From positions 1-64,000 of the forward strand of contig JAISJO010000102.1 of NCBI GenBank assembly GCA_031261485.1: DNA of 64,000 nt. Direction: 5' to 3'. This document shows, one piece after another, positions 38,759-47,484 of this stretch. The position numbers and the translations under genes were made by a program. The notes beneath the pieces are model-generated. The model saw only the letters and a program-made list of their open reading frames with translations, did no database searches and was not told the DNA's origin. Each line of letters begins with the position of its first letter. Positions within the stretch are counted from its first letter, which is position 1. Source of the DNA: Propionibacteriaceae bacterium (GTDB lineage: Bacteria; Actinomycetota; Actinomycetes; Propionibacteriales; Propionibacteriaceae).

Positions 38759-38821
38759 TTTCCTAATTCGCGGTAGTCAGATTTCCTAATTTGCGGTAAT
38801 TCATCTTCTTAGTTTGCGGAA
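38759..38821. repeat. Three direct repeats with 23-bp period, orphan array
   Basis: TTTCCTAATTCGCGGTA (38759-38775), TTTCCTAATTTGCGGTA (38782-38798) and a weaker CTTCTTAGTTTGCGGAA (38805-38821) recur every 23 bp. They sit in a 252-bp gap between two minus-strand genes and are not adjacent to any regulator. The layout matches the operator arrays of the abiE and AAA/DUF4143 loci, though the sequence differs. Confidence 0.75.
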
Positions 38822-38879
38822 GTGATTCCTGCCAGCATCGCAGAAGGGGCAGTTCCTGGATAGGAACAGTGGCGCACCC

Positions 38880-40103
38880 TCAGGGAATGCTCGGGGGGTC
38901 GAAGCAGTCGCCTATCAGTTCCCGCTGTTCGGCAAAGCTGAAGCCGTGGTGGCGCAGGGCGGTGATTTGGGCCTGGAGAAGGGCCCAGTCGGCGTCGGAC
39001 CAGTCGGTACCGGTGCGGTCTCGTGTGGCGCGGAGGTACAGTTCCGTGTCGCGGTGTTGCCACCCTTCTGTTACCTCCAAATTGACTGCTCCTGCTGCGA
39101 CCGCGAGCGACAAATGGCGGCGAGGCGAGCCAGCTTCAATCGCAGCAGAGAAAGCACCGAAGACCCGGTCATCCGGCGCGAGTTTTCGGAGCGGGTCTCT
39201 CACGACTCTGGCCACAGTGTCGCCCAGGGCCTTGTTGTCGAAGCGGTGCAGGAGGTCGTCAACGTGTTCGATGAGCGCGTCTGCAGGACGGTTGTACACC
39301 TTCGCCAGGGCGAGCGCGGACTCGACCATGGCGGCACGGGTGAAGTAGCGGATACCAGGGTCGACCGCGCCTTGCCATAGCAGTTCGTACCCGGCTTGTT
39401 GGGCGAGCAGGCCACACAAGTAATGCCCCATGTTATGGATGTACAACTTGCGGCACGTGAAGAACTCGAAATCGACGGTCTCATCGCAAACAAGACCGGG
39501 AACCCGAAGCGAGGGGCCTTTCATCGCGGCCACGTCGATGGGCAAAAAGCGGTAGGGCTCAGCGGCGATAGTCGTAGGCGAATGGATCTGGTCAGGAACG
39601 GGAATCATCCGCCCGACAGATGTCTCCACCAGCCCGACACTTGAGTTGAGAAGGCTCTTCTCCGCAGCATTCAGTCCCGTGTTCAGCAGGTTGCGCATGA
39701 CGAAGGCAGCCCTGGGAAGGTTTTCGCACAAGAGGATATCGATGGGATCGCCTCCTGCAGCTAGGCGATCAAGCAGGGCCTTCTGGAGGACAGGAGCGAT
39801 TTCGGGTAGCACCGCAGCACCGACCGACGTGGCGATCACAGAGGCGGTGGCGATTTCAGCTGACACATAGTCAGTGTCTGTTGAGTACCCAGCGGTCACT
39901 GGGCCGACCTGCTTGACTGTCACTTCGGGGCCGACGGTTCGGTGTTCGTAGCACCCTTCAGTTCGCAACGTATCCACTACTCGTTCGTTGACATCGAGGA
40001 ACGAAACCAACCAGCCCGCGTCGGAGAACAACTCGCCAATGAATCCGCGCCCCACTGCCCCGGCTCCAAAGATGACGATCTTGTCAGAGGTGTCGCCGCT
40101 CAT
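38880..40103 (-). CDS. Mannitol-1-phosphate 5-dehydrogenase-like polyol-phosphate dehydrogenase
   Basis: A 407-residue NAD-dependent dehydrogenase. The Rossmann start KIVIFGAGAVGRGFIGELFSDAGW (residues 8-31) is diagnostic of the MtlD branch, followed by VSFLDVNERVV. The conserved LCENLPRAA segment lies near 140, and the catalytic Lys/His region is KLYIHNMGHYLCGLLA near 240. MtlD converts mannitol 1-phosphate to fructose 6-phosphate; the actual substrate here is unknown, given the pfkB and rhamnosidase neighbours. The ATG at 40103 overlaps the pfkB stop (ATGA). Third gene of the operon GH78 - kinase - dehydrogenase. Confidence 0.87.
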   Translation of the reverse strand: MSGDTSDKIVIFGAGAVGRGFIGELFSDAGWLVSFLDVNERVVDTLRTEGCYEHRTVGPEVTVKQVGPVTAGYSTDTDYVSAEIATASVIATSVGAAVLPEIAPVLQKALLDRLAAGGDPIDILLCENLPRAAFVMRNLLNTGLNAAEKSLLNSSVGLVETSVGRMIPVPDQIHSPTTIAAEPYRFLPIDVAAMKGPSLRVPGLVCDETVDFEFFTCRKLYIHNMGHYLCGLLAQQAGYELLWQGAVDPGIRYFTRAAMVESALALAKVYNRPADALIEHVDDLLHRFDNKALGDTVARVVRDPLRKLAPDDRVFGAFSAAIEAGSPRRHLSLAVAAGAVNLEVTEGWQHRDTELYLRATRDRTGTDWSDADWALLQAQITALRHHGFSFAEQRELIGDCFDPPSIP

Positions 40104-41134
40104 TTTGTACCGAACAATCTGGCGAGTCCAGGGTCGAACTTGGCCACCGCCGAGGGTGTGGGGCGATCTCCGCTCATGACAACGACCGAGGCCGCTGCGG
40201 TCAGCGCCACGGAGTCCGCAGGCGTGAGTCCAGCGGCAAGGCCGTACAGCAGACCTGCGCTGGCCGCGTCCCCAGCGCCGGTTGAGGTGGCGATGCCATC
40301 TAGCTGGAGGGGAGGAGCCACGACGCGAGCCCCCGCCCATGTGCCAGCGAGCGCCGCCAAGACACGACCCCCACGACGAAGGCGCTCCGCACCACCAGCG
40401 CGCAACACGAGGCCGTGCTCGCCTGCTGTCACCAATGCCACTGCCGCACCACGGCGCAAGAGCTCTTCGCTCAGTTCTTGTGCCAGTTCGAGCGATGGCG
40501 GGGCATCGATAGGCAGCATGGAACGCAGGTCGTCCACACTCGGGCTGACAACGTCAGCTACCGCGAGAATTGCGTCGAGCAAGGCGCCCCAGTCCAACTT
40601 ACCCACAGGCCCATCGGGGTCGACCACAGCCAAATCGAGCGATGTTGTCGCCCCAACAAGATGGGCGCGCTCGAACAGCGACACTAGTGGACCAGGGCCG
40701 CCAAGCACCACGGAAGGAAGCAATGGTGGGTAACCAAAATGCAGCAGGTCGGTGTCGGTTCGTACACGCGCTGCGTCGAAGATGGCGTTGACACCGGTGT
40801 GATGCCAGAAGGTGCGGTCGGCTCCCCCAGGTTCCACCACGATGCTGTAGGAGGTGCCCGCGCCAGCCACTATGTCGGGCGCCCAGCGGCCTTCGGATGC
40901 GGCCGCCAGCAGTTGGGTCCCCAATGTGCCCAACCAGTCGTCGCCGACTGTGCCCTGTAGTTCGACGTCCGCCCCAAGGTCGAGAAGTGACAGGCCCGTG
41001 TTCGCCACGCAACCACCCAGCTTCACGCCGAGCGGGCCGATGTCGAACAGTTGCCCAGGCGTCAACCCCGCCCAGGCGGGCAACTGCGGAGTCAAGTCGA
41101 CGCAGAAATGGCCAGCGACACTGATCTGGTACAT
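40100..41134 (-). CDS. PfkB family carbohydrate kinase
   Basis: A 344-residue ribokinase-type kinase. The first signature region is PLGVKLGGCVANTGLSLLDLGADVELQGTVGDD and the second signature, with the catalytic Asp, is STGAGDAASAGLLYGLAAG. It phosphorylates a sugar using ATP; the substrate cannot be read from sequence. I chose the ATG at 41134 because of the AAAGGAG site and the conserved beta-strand start YQISVAGHFCVDL; an ATG at 41158 lacks a site. Encoded 182 bp after the GH78 gene and translationally coupled to the dehydrogenase. Together they may convert a released sugar or polyol to a glycolytic intermediate. Confidence 0.9.
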   Translation of the reverse strand: MYQISVAGHFCVDLTPQLPAWAGLTPGQLFDIGPLGVKLGGCVANTGLSLLDLGADVELQGTVGDDWLGTLGTQLLAAASEGRWAPDIVAGAGTSYSIVVEPGGADRTFWHHTGVNAIFDAARVRTDTDLLHFGYPPLLPSVVLGGPGPLVSLFERAHLVGATTSLDLAVVDPDGPVGKLDWGALLDAILAVADVVSPSVDDLRSMLPIDAPPSLELAQELSEELLRRGAAVALVTAGEHGLVLRAGGAERLRRGGRVLAALAGTWAGARVVAPPLQLDGIATSTGAGDAASAGLLYGLAAGLTPADSVALTAAASVVVMSGDRPTPSAVAKFDPGLARLFGTK

Positions 41135-41316
41135 GGGGCTCCTTTCCGTGCCAAACATCCGTCGGGCTCAGCGAACATCTCCGAGCGGCTATCGAAGGCC
41201 CACCTCTCGACGCCCTCCCGTTTGATGCCCTCACCCTCCACAACACCAAGCGTACGCGGCCAAGCGCCTCCCCATGAGCCGGGACGACCACCACGAGAGA
41301 GGCTAAGTCTCCATCC

Positions 41317-43959
41317 TCATGACGCCGAAATAGGGGAGACAGCAATTCGGTACGTTGTCCCCCCTCGTAGCAACCACGCGCGATCATGACTGGATGCCGA
41401 GTTGTTTTCGACACACGGCACAACTGGATCTGCTGGATCTGTGGCTACATCGAACTCAAGGGGCAGGCAAAGTTCCGCCTCAATTCCCACTGGTACCTGA
41501 ATCGTCAAAGACACCTTGTCATCGACCCGGTTCCATGCAGACCTGAGGGTGCCTCGCACCGTGGACAGTTCTGCACAAGCGTGGCTGAGGCTTAGTTCCA
41601 GAGCGGGGCGGATGATGACTCGTGACATGCCGATGGCGTCGTCGGGGACCTGGATTCCAGCCAGACGTCGGTAGAACCAGGCGCCAACTGAGGCGTACAT
41701 CGGATGATTGTGAGAGTTCATGCCGCCACCAGTGGCATGCTCCCATCGTTCCCAAATTGTCGTCGCCCCGTTGCTCAACATGTATCCCCAACTGGGATAG
41801 GTGGTCTGCGTGACGAGTTCGAGTGCGAGGTCGGCATGCCCGTGATCGACCAGGGTTTCGAGAATGTACTTCGTGCAGAGATTACCCGTAGTCAGGTGGG
41901 TATCGTGTGCTCGGATGTCTGCCACAAGCGCTGCCACAGTGTCCGCCACATTGTTCGTTGGCACCAGATTGAGGTACAAAGCGATGGCATTGCAGGCCTG
42001 GTTACCTGAGCCGTAGCCGATCCCAGGGCCACGATAGAACTCGGCGTGAAAGGCGGCCTTGATCGCGGCGGCATCGGCCGCCAACTGTTTGGCGTCCTCA
42101 TCTCGGCCCAAGGCCTGGGCCATGCGCTGCAGCAGGAGTGCAGTCAGGTAATAGTGTGCGGTCGAAATCAGCGCTCCAGGGGTGTTCGCAGCGATCGCTG
42201 ACACCCCGTCGTCGCACTCGAGTGACTCGCCCTCAGGTGGCGCCCAGTCTCCGTAATAGCTGTACGAGACGATCCGACCAGTCGCCCGACTCGTCAAGTA
42301 GTCATACCAGCGTCGAATGCCATCGAAGTGTGTGGCCGCAGTTCGCAGGTCCCCATGATGTGTGATCATTAGCCAGGGTATGAGCGCGTAACAGACGGAC
42401 ACTGGGTCTGCCGGGCGTGCCCCAAAGTGATAGGGCGCAGTGTCGGTGATCGCGCCGACACTGTCCTGGATGTCGGCGATGTCCTGGACCCATTTGGGCA
42501 GGAAACGCGAGGTGTCGAAGGTGTGAACGAGTTCTTCACTGCGGGCAGCCAAATCGTTGAGCCACCCCATTCGCTCGTTTCGTTGTGGGCAATCGGTCGG
42601 AACGCCATGAACGTTGGACGCCTCCGTCCACCTGACGGCCTCGCTGATCGCATTGACCAGGTCGTTGTCACAGGTGAAGTGTCCGCGGAACGACATTGCC
42701 GACCGGACGACTTGAACGTCAACGTCCGAGGCCCGAAGCTCGCCCGGATAGCCTTCGATTTCGACGTAACGGAATCCGTGATAGGTAAACGTCGGTTCCC
42801 AAACCTGTCGGCCACGCCCAGCCAGGATGAAGGTGTCCTGCGCCTGGGCGGAACGCAGATTCTCCTGATCGACTGTCCCGTCTGCGTGAAGTGACTCGGC
42901 GTAGCGAAGAGTAACCTGAGTGCCACGTGGCCCGTCGGCTGCGAGCCTTACCCAACCGGCCAGGTTTTGGCCCGTATCCACCACGAACAACCCAGGCCGG
43001 GGCGCTGTGATTGCAACAGGTGCGCGGGTTTCGACGACCTCGATTGGTTCCTGGGGCTGCGCTTCCACAGAACCACCAGGGGCATCGACAACCATGGCGT
43101 GGAACAGTTCGCGCATCGGTGCGGCAACAAAGTCCAAGCCACCGTCGGCCCAACCAGGGTTTTCGAGTCGGGAGTCGTAGGTCTGACCGTCGTAGATACT
43201 GTCGTCCACAATCGGCCCCAGATACGCCATCCATCCGGGAGTATTCAGGTGGTTTCCGGTAGCAACGACGACATCCGAGCCGTCAGCGAGCGAAATCTCA
43301 AGTTGCGCGAGTAACTTGTGGCTCCCAGCCCAGCCGTGTCCCAAGATGGCACCCAAGACGTTGTCTCCCTCGTGCAGCAGGTCGGTCACGTCGAAAGTGC
43401 TGTAAGGAACTCGCACGCTCGTATCGGTCGGTGCCGGATCGAGAACTCTGCTCCCGACTTTCGCCCCGTTGAGGTGGGCCTCGTACCAGCCCAGGCCTGT
43501 GACATACAGCCTGGCGCGAATAGGCTTGTCAGCCAGCACAAAGGGGCGTCGCAAGTAGAGTGCGCCTCGACTCGAACTGCCTGCGTGCCCCAGCCAATCG
43601 GCTCGCCAGTCTGCCGAATCGAGCAGTGCGATTTCGAACCAGTCCGGCTCGGAGTAAGGCCCCGGACGGCCACGATCATCCCAAAGTCGCACCTTCCACC
43701 ACGGCCTTTGCCGACTGTGCAAGGCTGCCCCTGCGTACTCAATCAGCGGGGCGAGCGGCATGTCTTGCTGTCCGGAATCCCAGAGGTCTCCGATATCGTT
43801 GGCCAGCTTGTCCACGCTCGTTGCCACCAAGATCTGGTAGCCCGCCACGGTGCGTTCTGGCTCGCTAGTGAGGGCTTCCCACGAAAATCGAGGACGCGCC
43901 GTTCCCAGCCCCAGGGGACGTTCGGCGAACTCACATCGAAGGTTGGTCACTGTGAACAT
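41317..43959 (-). CDS. GH78 alpha-L-rhamnosidase (divergent from the cluster C importer)
   Basis: An 880-residue alpha-L-rhamnosidase. The N-terminal Ig-like domain (RPRFSWEALTSEPERTVAGYQILVA) and the rhamnosidase N domain (GWYEAHLNGAKVGSRVLDPAPTDTSVRVPYSTFDVTDLL) precede the (alpha/alpha)6 catalytic domain. Its hallmark is VPTDCPQRNERMGWLNDL (general acid Glu), then LVTQTTYPSWGYMLSNGATTIWERWEHATG. A C-terminal beta-domain follows. No signal peptide, so it acts on imported rhamnosides. The ATG at 43959 has AAAGGAGGG upstream. First gene of the minus-strand operon with pfkB and the MtlD-like gene. Confidence 0.93.
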   Translation of the reverse strand: MFTVTNLRCEFAERPLGLGTARPRFSWEALTSEPERTVAGYQILVATSVDKLANDIGDLWDSGQQDMPLAPLIEYAGAALHSRQRPWWKVRLWDDRGRPGPYSEPDWFEIALLDSADWRADWLGHAGSSSRGALYLRRPFVLADKPIRARLYVTGLGWYEAHLNGAKVGSRVLDPAPTDTSVRVPYSTFDVTDLLHEGDNVLGAILGHGWAGSHKLLAQLEISLADGSDVVVATGNHLNTPGWMAYLGPIVDDSIYDGQTYDSRLENPGWADGGLDFVAAPMRELFHAMVVDAPGGSVEAQPQEPIEVVETRAPVAITAPRPGLFVVDTGQNLAGWVRLAADGPRGTQVTLRYAESLHADGTVDQENLRSAQAQDTFILAGRGRQVWEPTFTYHGFRYVEIEGYPGELRASDVDVQVVRSAMSFRGHFTCDNDLVNAISEAVRWTEASNVHGVPTDCPQRNERMGWLNDLAARSEELVHTFDTSRFLPKWVQDIADIQDSVGAITDTAPYHFGARPADPVSVCYALIPWLMITHHGDLRTAATHFDGIRRWYDYLTSRATGRIVSYSYYGDWAPPEGESLECDDGVSAIAANTPGALISTAHYYLTALLLQRMAQALGRDEDAKQLAADAAAIKAAFHAEFYRGPGIGYGSGNQACNAIALYLNLVPTNNVADTVAALVADIRAHDTHLTTGNLCTKYILETLVDHGHADLALELVTQTTYPSWGYMLSNGATTIWERWEHATGGGMNSHNHPMYASVGAWFYRRLAGIQVPDDAIGMSRVIIRPALELSLSHACAELSTVRGTLRSAWNRVDDKVSLTIQVPVGIEAELCLPLEFDVATDPADPVVPCVENNSASSHDRAWLLRGGTTYRIAVSPISAS

Positions 43960-44079
43960 GTGCGATTCCCTCCTTTGTCTGCTCAGCAGTATGGACACAC
44001 GTTGGAGTCGTCTGCTGATGAAGATGCGCCATCCAACACTGGGACTCTAGCTTTTGCCCCACAGTAGTATCGCTAGTGC

Positions 44080-44116
44080 TGACCGATTGCGGCCAGGTGC
44101 TGGCCGATATCGGCCA
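44080..44116. promoter_or_regulatory. Tandem palindromic regulator sites upstream of the cluster C importer
   Basis: TGGCCGATATCGGCCA (44101-44116) is a perfect 16-bp palindrome. TGACCGATTGCGGCCA (44080-44095) is a 13/16 match, 21 bp upstream on the same face of the helix. The -10-like TAGTGT lies at 44145-44150. The second sequence recurs exactly at 49081-49096, before the SGNH gene. The region separates the divergent GH78 and importer operons, so both could be controlled. Probable regulator: the stand-alone LuxR-type HTH protein at 48797-49066. Confidence 0.75.
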
Positions 44117-44231
44117 TTCACTGGAGAACGCATGGCTGCCCACCTAGTGTGAAACACAAGCCGTGGCGGCCTACGTGCTCAGGGGTGAGCCGTTGACCGT
44201 CGCACCGCAATCCGAGATCAAAGGATGATAA

Positions 44232-45590
44232 ATGCACTCTCTTCACCCGTGGCGGCGACGAGTCGCCCTAGGGCTGTCCGTCGGGATAGCCTCTGTACTG
44301 CTTGCCGCTTGCAGTGGCACACCAGCCCCATCGCCATCGACCGATGCCAACACGTCGGGGGATCCTCTCTCTGGCTCCTCCATCGTCATCGGTACGTACT
44401 CCCCGCTCGAAGCCCAGTACAAGGTATGGGCACAGGCCTACATGACTGAGTTCCCGGATCGCAAGGTCGAGATTGTGGCAGTGAGCGAGGACATCACCAA
44501 GTACCAGCAGATCCTGGCCACACAGCGTATCTCCAATACGATGCCTGACCTGATCTTCAATGTTGACTTCCTCGCCAATGTCTTCGCAGAGGCTGATCTC
44601 GTGCTCGACCTGGCACCGATGCTCGCCAAGGGTGACGGTGGCCTCACGGCAGACGGTTTTGTCCCGGCGTTCCTGGGCCAGTATCGCCCGATTGACTCCC
44701 CCGACAAGATCACCGGGCTTCCGGTCAGCGCCGACTCGACCGTTCTTTACTGGAACAAGTCGATCTTCGACAAGTATGGAGTGACGGACTACCCCACCGA
44801 TGACTGGACCTGGGACGACTACCTGCGCGTTGCTAAGGAAATCCAGAAGGCCTCCGGCGGAGAGGTCTTCGGAGCGACTCCTCCTGCCGAAGACGGTGGC
44901 TCGATCTCCTATTGGGGTCCTGTCCTGATGGCCGAGGGCGCCAAGGTTTACGACCCCGAGACCAACACAGTCGACATCAACTCTCCTGCCGCTATCGAGG
45001 GCTGGAAGAAGATGCTCGAGTTCTATCCTGATGGCGTGCCGCCGTACAGCACTGGCACTGGTGGTGCCTGGGATATTGGCTCTGGCAAGATGGCCATGGG
45101 CATCGGCTCGACGGCCCTAGTCGCGGGTACTCGTGAATCCCTCAAGGATTACGAATGGGATGTCGCCCGAGTGCCACAACTCAATGGCAAGCACCCGTCC
45201 GGTGGCGGTTCATACGGATTCTCGATCTCCGCGACCACACCCAACGTCGACGCTGCTTGGGCCTTCCTCGCTTGGTTCTATGATCCGGCCAAGGGTTCGC
45301 TCGTTGCACAGAGCCCCGAGGGTGGTTCCATCATTCCGCCCACGCTGAGCGGTCTCCAAGGCGGTGCCTGGTCCGACGCGACAATCCCCGCCAATATCAA
45401 GGTGTTCGCAACAGCAGCTCAGGACGCCGCGCTCATGGTAGCCATGCCCGGTAGCTCTCAGTCCGTGATGACTGACGCCACGAAGCAGGCCTTCCAGGAA
45501 GTGCTCCTGTCCGGAGTGGACATCCAGACTGCCTTCGACAAGGCAGCAGCCACAACCAACGCGGCGCTTGTTCAAGAAGCAAACAAGTAG
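44232..45590 (+). CDS. Sugar ABC transporter substrate-binding lipoprotein (cluster C)
   Basis: A 452-residue family 1 binding protein. The lipobox is VLLAACSGTPAP (Cys near residue 27). Characteristic segments are IVIGTYSPLEAQYKVWAQAYMTEFPDRKVEIV, LPVSADSTVLYWNKSIFDKYGV and SYWGPVLMAEGAKVYDPETNTVDINSPAAIEGWKKM. The ribosome binding site AAGGATGATAA leads into the ATG. It is divergent from a GH78 gene, so the ligand is probably a rhamnose-containing oligosaccharide or glycoside. Confidence 0.93.
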   Translation: MHSLHPWRRRVALGLSVGIASVLLAACSGTPAPSPSTDANTSGDPLSGSSIVIGTYSPLEAQYKVWAQAYMTEFPDRKVEIVAVSEDITKYQQILATQRISNTMPDLIFNVDFLANVFAEADLVLDLAPMLAKGDGGLTADGFVPAFLGQYRPIDSPDKITGLPVSADSTVLYWNKSIFDKYGVTDYPTDDWTWDDYLRVAKEIQKASGGEVFGATPPAEDGGSISYWGPVLMAEGAKVYDPETNTVDINSPAAIEGWKKMLEFYPDGVPPYSTGTGGAWDIGSGKMAMGIGSTALVAGTRESLKDYEWDVARVPQLNGKHPSGGGSYGFSISATTPNVDAAWAFLAWFYDPAKGSLVAQSPEGGSIIPPTLSGLQGGAWSDATIPANIKVFATAAQDAALMVAMPGSSQSVMTDATKQAFQEVLLSGVDIQTAFDKAAATTNAALVQEANK

Positions 45591-45606
45591 TCGCATAAGA
45601 CAATGA

Positions 45607-45646
45607 GGCATTCGGGTGGGAGACTAGGCTCTCTCACCCGAATGCC
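45607..45646 (+). promoter_or_regulatory. Hairpin between binding-protein and permease genes
   Basis: GGCATTCGGGTG pairs perfectly with CACCCGAATGCC, extended by GAGA/TCTC, with a short loop, followed by TTTG. It lies 17 bp after the binding-protein stop and 16 bp before the permease start. Likely an mRNA-stabilising or attenuating structure, matching the one in cluster A. Confidence 0.8.
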
Positions 45647-45661
45647 TTTGAGGGGGTAACC

Positions 45662-46612
45662 GTGAGGGTCACGACCAACCAGAATCCACAGGCGCAAGCC
45701 GAATCCGACACGGATGTGCAGATCAAGTCGAGGCGCAAGCGACGTCGAAAAGACGAGCTCATCGCCTGGACCCTTCTCGCGCCTGGGTTGATCGCCTTCG
45801 CCATCTTTGTCATCCTTCCCGGGCTCGGGGCGCTGGCACTGTCGTTCATGGACTGGCGGCTGTTCGACAACCCGAGTTTCGTCGGCCTGAAGCACATCGT
45901 GCGGCTGTTCAAGGACCAGAACATGTGGAAATCCCTGGGTGTCACAGTCTGGTTCCTCATCCTCGGCGTTATTCCAACAACTGTGATTGGCTTCCTGCTG
46001 GCAGTGATTGCGAGTTCGCCCTTGCGGGGCGCAGGTGGGTTGCGTGTGCTGTACTTCACCCCCATGATCGCGTCCAGCGCCATCACAGCCGTTCTGTGGT
46101 CGAACCTCTACAAACCCAAGTTCGGGATCTTCGCCCAGATCCTCTCAGCGTTCGGAGCCCAAGCCCCCAACTGGATGGCAGCTCCCGGTATCACTCGGCC
46201 CGCGCTGGCCATCGTCCTGATCTGGAGCGCCCTGCCCGTGGTCATCATCTTGTACATCGCCGGTATCCAGAAAGTGCCAACCGATGTCTACGCAGCAGCG
46301 GCCCTGGATGGGGCAAACAAGTGGCAACAGCTCTGGAGTATCACGTGGCCAATGGTGTTCCCCACCACCAGTGTCATCGCTGTGCTGATGTTCATCACCT
46401 TCCTCGGCTCCCCACTTGAGTACGCCCTGCTCATGACCGACGGTGGGCCCCTGGGAGAGACCCAAACCCTCGGGCTTTACGCTTTCAAAATGGCGTTCGA
46501 ACGCCGAGACATGGGCTATGCAAGCGCGCTCGCCCTGTGGCAACTAGCACTCATCGGAATTGCCTTCCTTGTGGGGCGCAGTTCCGCCAAACTATTGCGG
46601 AGTATTCGATGA
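45662..46612 (+). CDS. Sugar ABC transporter permease, MalF type (cluster C)
   Basis: A 316-residue permease with a basic N-terminus (SRRKRRRKDELIAWT) and six membrane helices. The EAA loop is VPTDVYAAAALDGANKWQQLWSITWPMVFPTT. GTG start with a GAGGGGGT site. The end overlaps the next permease by ATGA. Works with the binding protein and MalG-type partner; the ATPase is not encoded here. Confidence 0.93.
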   Translation: MRVTTNQNPQAQAESDTDVQIKSRRKRRRKDELIAWTLLAPGLIAFAIFVILPGLGALALSFMDWRLFDNPSFVGLKHIVRLFKDQNMWKSLGVTVWFLILGVIPTTVIGFLLAVIASSPLRGAGGLRVLYFTPMIASSAITAVLWSNLYKPKFGIFAQILSAFGAQAPNWMAAPGITRPALAIVLIWSALPVVIILYIAGIQKVPTDVYAAAALDGANKWQQLWSITWPMVFPTTSVIAVLMFITFLGSPLEYALLMTDGGPLGETQTLGLYAFKMAFERRDMGYASALALWQLALIGIAFLVGRSSAKLLRSIR

Positions 46613-47445
46613 TTAGAACCAGCAAACCGTACATGGTCTTCCGTTACACGCTCATCGCAGTGTGTGGGCTCATCATGGCCTTCCCCTTGTTCTACATGGT
46701 CTCCCGCTCTTTCATGACCCCCGCTGAAGTCGAGGCAATGCCGCCCCGGCTTCTCCCTGGCGGACTGGTGTGGGAAAACTATGTCGAAGCAGCCAAGTTC
46801 GTCACTCCCCATGTGATCGCAAATTCGCTGTTCGTCGCCATCTCCATCGTTGTCATGCAACTCGCGCTTGCCCTGCCAGCCGCCTTCGCCCTCTCGAAGG
46901 TTCCCTTCCGCTGGACGGGAATAGTCATGGGCTTTCTCCTGTTGCCGATGTTCATCCCGTCGAGCTTTACCCTCATTCCCACCTTCATCGTTGCCTTCAA
47001 ACTCGGAATGCTGAACACCTTTGCCGGTCTCATCATCCCCATCGGTTCGACCATTTCGGTCGGCATACTCCTCTTTAGGCAGTTCTTCGCTTCGTTGCCA
47101 GATGGTCTTGTGGAAGCGGCACGCATCGATGGTGCAGGTTGGTTCCGAGTGTTTTGGTCAGTAACATTGCCGCTGGCTGCGCCAATCATCACGACGTTCT
47201 CGGTGGTGACGTTCATCACAGCCTGGAATCTCTATCTGTGGCCACAAGTGATCGCCACCGATCCGAATCTCGCGGTGATCAATGTCGCCCTCGCTCCCAT
47301 CGCGGGCGGTTCCACCTTCCGGTACGTCTCCCCTGCCATCGGGTTGGCCGGTGCCACCATCGGTGTACTTCCTTCGCTCCTGATCTTCATCGTCGGCCAG
47401 AAGTGGCTGGTGCGCGGAATGGCCGCTGGTACCGGACTGGAGTGA
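46609..47445 (+). CDS. Sugar ABC transporter permease, MalG type (cluster C)
   Basis: A 278-residue permease, six helices, EAA loop LPDGLVEAARIDGAGWFRVFWSVTLPLAAPIITT. I chose the ATG at 46609 in the ATGA overlap; the longer frame to 46537 is a shadow of the upstream gene. It ends 39 bp before the convergent LacI-type gene, with no clear terminator between them. Confidence 0.93.
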   Translation: MIRTSKPYMVFRYTLIAVCGLIMAFPLFYMVSRSFMTPAEVEAMPPRLLPGGLVWENYVEAAKFVTPHVIANSLFVAISIVVMQLALALPAAFALSKVPFRWTGIVMGFLLLPMFIPSSFTLIPTFIVAFKLGMLNTFAGLIIPIGSTISVGILLFRQFFASLPDGLVEAARIDGAGWFRVFWSVTLPLAAPIITTFSVVTFITAWNLYLWPQVIATDPNLAVINVALAPIAGGSTFRYVSPAIGLAGATIGVLPSLLIFIVGQKWLVRGMAAGTGLE

Positions 47446-47484
47446 ACGGCCGATAACCAGTGGTTGCCTTACGTTGTTGTCGAA

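Noticed and set aside
38759-38821. Repeat arrays as CRISPR
   Set aside because: Only two or three imperfect repeats of 17-19 bp with 4-6 bp between them and no cas genes; the 23-bp period fits operators, not CRISPR.
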